Assembly (NCBI RefSeq): GCF_000972845.2
Contig: NC_040016.1
Location: 15,228,967-15,292,966, forward strand
From: Larimichthys crocea
Taxonomy: Eukaryota; Chordata; Actinopteri; Sciaenidae
Direction: 5' to 3'
Length of the DNA stretch: 64,000 nt
The translations under genes and the position numbers were made by a program. The notes beneath the pieces are model-generated. The model was not told the DNA's origin and ran no database searches. It worked only from the letters and a program-made list of their open reading frames with translations. Below, piece by piece: positions 55,836-64,000 of this stretch (its first letter is position 1; each line of letters begins with the position of its first letter).

Positions 55836-57080
55836 TGGGCAGCGGCGTCCGGTCTACTTATCTACCTACCAACCTACCTATCTACCCCCCGCCTCCCACA
55901 CCCCTCCACGATCAGTTAGCCAATCACCCCCTCCACTTCCACCAACTTCACCAAACAACTGAGCGAACGAGCGAGCAACTGACCGCCTGCCCTCCCCTCC
56001 ATCCCTTATACAACTCCTACTTCTCCCAGTAACACGATTTCAGAAAAAAACAGAACAGTGGAAAGACTTTTTTTTTTTTATTAAAAAAAAAAAAAAGGCA
56101 AACACAGTTAAGGATACACCGACAACAGTTTCATCAACTATTAGCCAGGACTGACTGCTGTACTCAGCCACACTTTGACCCACGAAAGAGAGTCAAGACT
56201 GGAATCCCTCAGTGCAGGCTATCCCTCCTTTTAACTCTCTTTCTCTCTCTCAGATATATGAAAAAACACACATACACACTGGCAGGTACACACACACACT
56301 ACAGCATAAGACATCTAGAACCCTTAGATAGGTTTTAATAATGTTTTAAACAGCCTCACACACACACAGACCCATTTAAAAACCGAGTCCTCCTGCTTTT
56401 AACAGTTGGCAGAGGCTGAATTGAATAATGCATTCTGAGAGAGAGGAGTTTATTCACCGCGTGCTGAAGCCGAAGGAGGAGGAGAACAAGAGAACGATGG
56501 ACATGGAGGGTGGCAAACTGATACAGAGGAGGGCTGTGAGCCTTTTTTTTTCGTGCCCCGAACAGACAGACTAATTGACTAGCAGCTGCCTGTGGACGTG
56601 AGCGTGACCCGAACATAAGACCACACGGCTCACATGACCTGCTCTTCAAGACACCAGTCGAAAACAATAAAAAAAAAAGGAGGAAAAAAAAGAAGGAAAA
56701 TACCATACAATGCATAAATTCATGCATACCAGTGAACTTCATGCAGTGCAAAAAATCCAAGCTATATATATATATAGATATTTATATATGTGTGTATATA
56801 AATATGTATATATATAAATATAAATATTATATATTCCTGTAATAACACAACTCAACTTTTAAGTTTTTGTTAGTTTTTACCCCATGTTGTGTGTTGGTGT
56901 ACACTGTGTGTGTGATCTGCCTTTGTGCACCATTTAAACCCCCCTTCCTACACACACGCACACACACGCGCACACACACACACACACACTCACACACACA
57001 CACAAATACATCCTCACCACCCCTGCCCCTGCTGCTATTTGACAACTATTCAACATATGGGAAATAAAGAGGAGATTTTA
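55836..57080 (+). other. Probable gnas 3' UTR
   Basis: Non-coding sequence after the stop, with A/T homopolymers at 56069-56096, AT-rich patches and a CA microsatellite (about 56950-57004). An AATAAA at 57063-57068 is a candidate distal poly(A) signal; an ATTAAA near 56080 could serve a shorter transcript of about 250 bases. Neither can be chosen without transcript data. Confidence 0.4.
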
Positions 57081-57194
57081 TTTAACAAGGCAAAAATACA
57101 ACGCAAAATGAAAGCATGAAGTAAATGACTTGTCAAGACTGGATGCAACATTTACCTGGGAACACACACACACGCACACACACACACACACACG
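56950..57194. repeat. Two CA microsatellites downstream of gnas
   Basis: CA-rich tracts at about 56950-57004 and 57163-57194, interrupted by CG and CT steps. Confidence 0.93.
57063..57068 (+). terminator. Candidate distal poly(A) signal of gnas
   Basis: Canonical AATAAA about 1.23 kb after the stop codon. Confidence 0.35.
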
Positions 57195-60110
57195 CTCCAG
57201 CCCTCATTAGTCCCCTCCTTTTCCACACGTCCTCACCCCACCTTTCGTCTTATTCTCTCACCTCGCCCAGCCCCACTTCCTCTCCCCTCCTGGCTTTTAA
57301 GTACGTCTGTCTTTATTTTACTGCTGGACTATTATTCTTGTACAGACTGTAAAATGTATTATTTTGTACAACTTTATTGAAGAAAAAAAAATAACTTGTA
57401 GAAGATCCCTGTGCCTTGATCACGACTGTACGTGTAAAAAAATGAGCTAATATGTAAGTCATGTTTCACTGCGCTGTACAGCTGGACCGGGTCTGTCCCG
57501 CCTCGTCCGTGCTTGCTCACCCCTCTGCTCGGAGGCTGAAGGGGGGGAGCGCCATCGGATCAGGGTGGAGGCCTTTAGTCTGTTGCTTCGTTTCCATTTC
57601 TTTTTCCCACATTTGTTTGTTCGTTGATTCTTTTGTTTTGCTTTGACTCTCCTCTGGTTTATATAATAGAATTTGAAAAAGAAAATGAAGAAAAAAAAAG
57701 ATAATCAGACACACCACCTTAATGCTGTGTAGTGAAAGATACTGAACCCTAACACAATTTAATATATATAAAATATATGTCAGATTTTATATATTCATAT
57801 ATATATATATATATATATACTGTACACTTCATATCTATCTCTCTTGTGAGCTGTCCCCCAGGTTTCCTTTGCTTTCTGTCAGTAACACCTGCATACACTT
57901 TCGGAAGGTGGCGATTCTGGGTGCACTGGGATGGGTATTCATTTCTTTTTTTTTAATTTTAGCTTTAACTCTTTTGAAGGAGAGGGAAATATCCAGTTGC
58001 AAAACATTGCTTGTTTCTACATAAACCAAATTCTTTTTGCTTAAACAAGAAGAAACGGTTGTATTAGTGTTTGGTTCATTCTTAGGCAGAGATCCTCTCC
58101 ACCTGTGGTCCATATCTCATACACTCAGTTGCCAGGTCATTAGCCACACCTTAGTGTGCAGTCTAATACAACAGTCCTGCAATAAATCTTCCCCTCATGA
58201 AGGTTAAAATGTTCGCTCCGTGAGTGTAGACTAAATATAAGACACACCTCTCAGTAAAACATGGTACAATTAATAATGATGAAGTTTATTTACCTCAGAT
58301 TACACAGTGCTTTCTAAGGGACAAATGAGAAAACACATATACAAAGTCATAAATAAATACAATGTAAGAAAAGTAGACTATAAAATACAGGCACAAACAA
58401 ACTTCATACACAAACGCCACACTAAACTGTTTAAACTAAAACCTTATAAAACTTTATAACTCATAATTGATTGCTGTCCTGTTGCATTAGACTTATGTGT
58501 TTCTGACACCCATCATTCTTGAGGAATATCACAGTTTATACCTTTTGTCACATCTTGGACAAGTCAGTTTTCACAAATCATGGAGGTATTTCATTGGAGC
58601 ATACAGAGCAGGTGTGTAGCAGAAATATTCATCGTTTCTAAACTGACAACTTTATTTGGGGGTTGTTTTTCTGTCAAAGTATGGTCTTCACGATGGCCTT
58701 GCTATGCAGATGACATTCATTCAATCAACCTTTATTTAAATCTTAAGGACTCATTGAGGACATGCCATCACTTCAGTGATGTTGAGAGTACAATAAAATG
58801 GAATGAATACACCAACAAAACAAACAGGCAGATAACAGAACAAGGTTAAAAACTGTTTAAAGTCTGTGTAAAGGCAATCTGAGATTTCTTTCAAAATACA
58901 TTAATTATGTTGGAAAATAGTTGCTGAAAACAAGTGCAAAGACTTTGATATATTACTGAAATGTGGAGTTAGAGGTTAAAACAGTTTTTCACCAGTTTTC
59001 AGTCCAGTATTTTTTTGAGCGGTCCTTAAAGGGTGGCTCGATGACACACAGAGGCCACCCTGAGCATACCCCTAGCAGAGACAGAGATGAATTAATCTCA
59101 CTCAGTGTTTCAAAGTTAGTCATGTCATTTTCTGAACTCATCTGTCATGTTTCAGTCACTTCAAAATCGCTGCTTAACTGCTCCCATGAGTGGGCGTGGC
59201 TTTAGCGCATTCAGGGGACATGTCCCCACATACCTGGAGCTGAGCTGCTCATTTTTACCCGATTTTGACACCTAATTTCATAAACTAGTCTTTATTTTTA
59301 GTCATTCAAATTTGACTGGGTGGTTAATAACCCTTTCTTCTTTGGTCTCAGTAAACTCAGAACATATTTATTCATACTTACACAGACTTTAAGAGTTTGT
59401 AGTCATGGTTTTAAATTAATGCATAGTGCACTAAGTTTTAAGGTGTGCAGCACAAAAACTAAAAGCAGACATCAGGGCCTTATTTATTCAATGGTTAGTT
59501 GGATTGTTCAGGATTATACACTTCTTAGTCTTTAGTTGTCCAAATCTGAAAGATAAAACTGAGCATGGGTATTGTAGCTGTTGATACACCTGCCAAGGAG
59601 AGGGGACATAACCTCAAAGTCTCTTTGGCTTTGCAAACACTCTCAAAGATTGTAGACCAGCTTTATACACAACACACTATATCCCAAAACACACTGACAG
59701 GCTTTCCTGGAACATGTTATCATTGTAATATTCAAGTATATAATTATTTGAATCCTTTTTCTTTTCTTTTTTTTTTGCGATTTGAGTCCACCGGTTTACC
59801 TCTCTGCTTTTAATCCTTCAGATCTGCAGCGGTGATAATGTGTGAGAGGAGATTACAGTCACTGTTTATTTTTATGTCAACACCTCCTCACCTGTGCTCT
59901 CTTTAAAGCCACACAGGATGCAGCAATCAGTGAGTTTAAATTTAGCTCTAGCAAGAAGAAGAAACCCAATCTGTTTGTTTGTGTACCTGTTCATCTTGAC
60001 TTAAATTTGAGGTTTAATATAAGCATGTAGCACTGAGTAAAGACAACCTCGAGAGACACAGTCGCATAGATATCAGGGCATATGTTTTAGGTATAGTACA
60101 GTTGAATCTA
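57081..60110. other. Intergenic DNA downstream of gnas
   Basis: A pyrimidine-rich stretch (57195-57300), AT-rich patches (57760-57830), and a repeat fragment near 58120-58230 beginning TACACTCAGTTGCCAGGTCA, a known-looking teleost DNA-element end. I see no spliced exon. Confidence 0.45.
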
Positions 60111-60114
60111 CAAT

Positions 60115-60605
60115 TGGTTCAGTCCTATTGCTCATTTGCACTGCAGCCAGGCGCGTACATGCCCTACTTATTGTTGATGGCACAGAGTGTATTGCGAAAG
60201 GAAGAGTACATGATGTACTATGTTTGTCAAAAGTCATCCAAACTATGCCATGGTTCAACAAGCTCCTGAAGAAGATTGAAGCTCATCCTCTGAAGATTCA
60301 AATGTAAGAAAGACAAAAGAGATCATCCACCCAGATTCAAGAGGATACAGACAGTACGTCACATGCTCCCATCACGTTCATGGAAATCTTGCATCGGTTT
60401 CCTTGTTGGAGCAACAGGATTATGAGGTGAAGCTGGTAATTCCTCCTCCGGTAACAAGAAACCCACTGCCACTTCCAGAGTTACAGCGTGTGCAGACTGT
60501 CATGCCTCGCAAAGAATTGCACTATTGTCTCACTCCACGGCGGTCTAATGTTACTCTTGTCTCTGTAAAGAATGGAGAAGTGTGTAATGAAAGCCCATCT
60601 TAAAG
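60115..60605 (+). pseudogene. Possible decayed coding sequence, unrecognised
   Basis: Two neighbouring stretches look protein-like in different frames. About 60155-60306 reads LLIVDGTECIAKGRVHDVLC and on to a stop. About 60286-60603 is open for about 105 codons and includes DSRGYRQYVTCSHHVHGNLA and PPPVTRNPLPLPELQ. There is no in-frame ATG near the second part. AAT|GTAAGA at about 60303 resembles a splice donor, so an exon is an alternative explanation. I cannot name a family. Confidence 0.3.
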
Positions 60606-60775
60606 CTCAGGTGAGACTACACCTGTTAACAAAGGATGCAGGGAGGTTTTAGCACACGGCTGGCAGTCAACTTGTTGCAACTAGTTAATATGCATAGTAT
60701 TGCACCACCCACTGTGTCTAGCTGTAACTGGGTAGATGCTTTCATTTAAAGCCACGGGACTCAAACTTTCAAATA

Positions 60776-61125
60776 CACTACATGGGTAAAGGTATGTGGA
60801 CCCCTGAACATTTCAACTATACGTGATGGTCGAATTTCCAAATCATGGGCATTAATATGCTGATAGACAGCCTCCACTCTTCTAGCACGGCTTTCCACAA
60901 CATTTTAGAGTCTAGCTGCAGAAATATGGTCCCACGGATCAGCCTCTCATGTTAGGCAACAAGTCCTGGCTCACAGTCGTCTCCCTAACTCATCCCAAAG
61001 TTGTTGGCTGGGATTGTGGTCAGGCCTCTGAACAGGCTCGGGATAACCACACACAGGAGTATTGAAACAGAAACTGGTATTCCCAAAACTGTTGGACACA
61101 CTTTTGTCTACAATACCATTTATAG
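60776..61125. mobile_element. Dispersed teleost DNA element, degraded
   Basis: Contains ATGGGTAAAGGTATGTGGAC, CATGGGCATTAATATG, CAGCCTCCACTCTTCT and TCATCCCAAAGTTGTTGG, in the order of a very common teleost non-autonomous DNA transposon. Internal segments are missing. Superfamily not assigned. Confidence 0.65.
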
Positions 61126-61477
61126 ATACAACCTAATCAGTGTTGTCAAAGAAGATGCCTGTCAAAGCGCAAAGCTTTGTATCTTTGAAGTGAGGCCACA
61201 GCTGCATCATACTCCATACTCCATAGAGAGTAGTGCTGCAGCAGATTTTGGGATTTGATGTCAGTTTTACTGAGGCAACTGAATTTCTATACTATATATT
61301 TATTCAAAGCCTTATTAATAAGATGACAAGGTCATGTCATACCAGCATTTTCATTCACAACATGTTTCTTAGAGATTTTGAGGTTTTATGCACAAATTAC
61401 TGCATGCATGTGCCGGGAGGAAATATGATCATATCTCCTGGTATTTTATTAAGACATTCGCTAGCAAATAATAAGCA

Positions 61478-61745
61478 ACCATCCAATATCTGTAACCACT
61501 TATCCTCATCAGAGACTATCCCAGATGACTTCAAGAGGCACGCTACACCCTGGACAAGTCGCCAGCTCATCACAGGGCACATGGAGACAAACAACCACTC
61601 ACACTAACACCTATGGCCAATTTAGAGTCTTTGGACTGTGGGAGGAAGCGAGAGAGAACCAAACACAGCCATGCAAACAGAAGGTACGAACCAGGAACCT
61701 TCTTGCTGTGAGGCCACTTCTAACCACGGCATTGTGCAGGATAAC
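61478..61745. mobile_element. Dispersed teleost LINE-tail repeat
   Basis: Contains ACACCCTGGACAAGTCGCCA, CATCACAGGGCACAT, ACCTATGGCCAATTTAGAGT, TTTGGACTGTGGGAGGAAG and CTTCTTGCTGTGAGGC, the recognisable order of an extremely common teleost retroposon 3' region. Diverged and incomplete; clade (RTE/Expander-like) uncertain. Confidence 0.65.
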
Positions 61746-61974
61746 AGGCATGAAGATTTTAATTTTGTAGGCAGGTGAATACCTAATTTTGAAATGCAGG
61801 TACTAGTGAATTTAGTGCTTTTACAGCATGGCAATATTTTATTTTTAAAAACCTGAAAATCTGACTTTATGGGGCTTTTCTCTGACATTCAAGTCAATTT
61901 GAATATTTGTAACTAATATCTCAGACAGCAATTGAATACGTTGTTTTAACCCCGCTCCACAAGAGGGAGACAGA

Positions 61975-62176
61975 GATTTAAAAACAGAAAAACACACGTG
62001 GGGCCGAACCGGACGACAAAATGTGCTTCCTCCTGTGAAACCCCGCCTCCGCGTTTCCATGCATTGGCGCGCATCGCTCCTGTGGCTGTAGCTCTCTGCT
62101 GCTCCTCCCCGGGTGGTGGTGGTGGTGGACTGACTGACTGACTCTGTAGCGGGCTGCGGGTGAAAACACAGCAGGC
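61975..62176 (+). promoter_or_regulatory. ipo9 promoter / 5' UTR, CpG-rich
   Basis: GC and CpG content rise sharply from about 62030 to about 62530 (a CpG island spanning exon 1). Motifs include CCCCGCCTCC (Sp1-like, about 62041) and CATTGGCGCG (CCAAT-type, about 62061). There is no TATA box. This is a typical housekeeping promoter. Confidence 0.65.
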
Positions 62177-62336
62177 ATGAGTGCGGCAGGTAGTGCTCGG
62201 TCCGGTTCGTCCACCGGCCCGGTCCAGCAGGGACTGAAAGAGGCTCTGATCGAGACGCTGACGGCCATCCTATCCCCGATACAAGAAGTGCGCGCCGCCG
62301 CGGAGGAGCAGATCAAAGTGCTGGAAGTGACAGAGG
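62177..62336 (+). CDS. ipo9: Importin-9, first coding exon (partial gene)
   Basis: The ATG (G at -3) opens 53 codons plus one base before a GTGAGTGG donor. The product starts [18 protein letters not shown] and continues [20 protein letters not shown] and [15 protein letters not shown], closely matching the N-terminus of human IPO9 ([34 protein letters not shown]). Importin-9 is a karyopherin-beta family receptor that carries core histones, actin and ribosomal proteins into the nucleus; this exon forms the first HEAT-repeat helices, before the Ran-binding importin-N region. The low-complexity first 15 residues vary between species. The remaining exons, more than 900 residues, lie beyond the window. 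Confidence 0.92.
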
Positions 62337-63160
62337 GTGAGTGGGAGCCAGTTTCTTGTGGCTAGTTACCCGGTGTTGGTGCTCATTTAACGGCATGGGC
62401 CTCTCACAGAGAGCGGCACCATGCGGACAGCTGCCCCGGGCTTGGACCGGTGCTAACTTTTAGCTGTGTTTGCAAAGCTGGGACGGAGCTAACAGCCCGA
62501 ACGATGGACGGGAAGTGTCCGGGCTCCCGGTGGCTAACGTTAGGCCATTTTTCCAGAAGTTAGTGATGACCAAGTTACATTAAAAGCTCATTAAAAGCGT
62601 GTTTGAGCGGCTCGTGTTGATGGATGTGTTGTTTTAAAGTGACGTGCTGGACCGGCCACAGCTCAGCGTGTCACAGTGTAATGATTAGCCAGGCAGGGGG
62701 TTATACTGAGCACATGGAGGGGGCTGCTGTGGAGCCTCAGCGCTGCTTTACTCCCCCACCTCACTTCAAAACGTTCATTTGACGTTTAAGTTACGTTTAC
62801 AGCTCATTATGTGTGTGTCACGCTGATATAGTGTCATAATTAACGAAGCTAAACCTACACGCGCACCGTTTCTGGTCTCGAGCGTGCCGGAATCCGATAA
62901 CGTCACTTGGAAACGGGTCGGAAATGACAGTAACCGTTAGCAACCGTGAACCTCACAGTTTAAATCTCTTTAATTCAACTTTTATTTAAGCTGTAAGGCG
63001 ACTTCCAGTAGTCCAAAAGTTTAAAAAAAAATAAAATAAATAAAAAAAGTAGTATCACTTCCCAAACTTTTTTTTTAGGATTTTATCCCGCCGTCGCTAT
63101 GGCAACCGCCGAATTCCCGATGACAGATTTCCCGCGAAGATGTCTTCACCCCCCCCCCCC

Positions 63161-63202
<42 letters not shown>

Positions 63203-64000
63203 TCCCGCCTCACAGCCTGCCAGCCTCCTCCATCATCATCAGGAGATGAGAGACAGACAAAGAGGACTAACAAGCCAAGTTTTTCTGACTTGTTACCAGA
63301 GGGCAAAGTCAAAGAGACAGACTGTACACATACAGAAGTTCTGAATATAAAGAATTCTCACAAAAAAAAAACATCTCAGTACCACGATTTGACCTTGTAC
63401 ACTGTTACAGTAACTGCCCGCAGTGCGCTACATTCCAAGTTGAGTTGATTGAGTTAAAAATGAACATTTCCGCCTGTGTACAACAGTGCATGTTTAATGT
63501 TTTGATGTCACAGAGACTCAAATCTAAAGAGAAACCAGCATAGTAGCCCCTGTGCCTCAGGTTTATAATCATTTATTAACACTATAATAAACAGTGAAGG
63601 TGTGAAAGGTCTGAAAACTTATCAAAGCTTGAATTGTGTGATTTCTAAACCAGTTATGTACTCAAATAAACAGCTGAATGACTTTTTTTTCATGTTATGT
63701 TTAAGTTTTGCGGAGACACACCTGATCCAATTTCTGTTTTAAATTGCCATTAAAGCAGCTGATTGAATTCACAAGCACCTCGGCTATGAACTTGACTATA
63801 CCTCGTGTAAACAGTTAGTGAGAGTCAAATGATACCTATAACAAAATGTTGTATTTTATTTTCGATAACGGCCTCAAATGGGACAGATGGATACAGTATC
63901 CAGCGGCTGTAGCTTACACTCCACTAGACTTTCCATTGTCTGCCCTGCAATCCCCGTGCTGCTGGTGAAAGGCTAATTGTGCACGCTGTCTGTCTGTCGG
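62337..64000 (+). other. ipo9 intron 1 (to window end)
   Basis: The first 200 bases remain CpG-rich. Further in there is a C-run plus CA microsatellite (63149-63198) and an X-box-like GTCGCTATGGCAAC at about 63094-63107. I looked for an exon resembling the second importin-9 exon (FGVHLAELTVDP-like) and found none before 64000. Confidence 0.7.
63149..63198. repeat. C homopolymer plus CA microsatellite
   Basis: A C-run of about eleven followed by about nineteen CA units. Confidence 0.95.

Overview
The window is vertebrate nuclear DNA from a ray-finned fish, probably a percomorph teleost. The evidence is intron-split orthologues of vertebrate genes with GT-AG junctions, abundant CA/TG microsatellites and interspersed repeats typical of teleosts. 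Two 10-base N runs (124-133 and 7392-7401) are scaffold gaps. No prokaryotic features (operons, CRISPR arrays, insertion sequences) are present. || Layout. (1) 134-7391 is a small contig between the two gaps. It carries two noisy copies of a ~2.2 kb block (about 134-2370 and 4665-6870, offset about 4,535), each with a promoter-like CCAAT segment and a decayed non-LTR retrotransposon. Between them lie exons of a spliced minus-strand gene (about 2.7-4.2 kb) that I do not recognise and whose reading frame looks damaged by indels. The last 420 bases before the second gap are repeated exactly after it, which suggests an unmerged contig overlap. (2) 11.87-16.20 kb, minus strand: complete prelid3b (slmo2), 6 exons, 193 aa. 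(3) 18.04-20.93 kb, minus strand: complete tubb1-like beta-tubulin, 4 exons, 472 aa, with an unusually long C-terminal tail and a TATA promoter. (4) 21-28.4 kb: intergenic DNA with repeats, then the purine-rich upstream region of gnas. (5) 28.50-55.84 kb, plus strand: complete gnas coding sequence, 12 exons, 379 aa, corresponding to the short Gs-alpha form. Its introns hold many mobile-element remnants, a polypyrimidine domain, candidate enhancers and candidate CTCF sites. (6) 58-61.9 kb: repeat-rich intergenic DNA with one possibly decayed coding stretch. (7) 62.18 kb to the end, plus strand: promoter, first coding exon and part of intron 1 of ipo9. || Relationships. prelid3b-tubb1-gnas matches the human 20q13.32 neighbourhood, but I found no ATP5F1E, CTSZ or NELFCD between them. 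ipo9 lies on human chromosome 1, so the gnas-ipo9 junction is a lineage-specific neighbourhood or a rearrangement. The genes are functionally unrelated: mitochondrial lipid transfer, thrombocyte microtubules, receptor-to-adenylyl-cyclase signalling and nuclear import. I see no convincing novel multi-gene system. The most interesting items are the unrecognised duplicated gene region, the tubb1 tail, the candidate CTCF sites around gnas and the MEF2/RFX-like cluster in a gnas intron.
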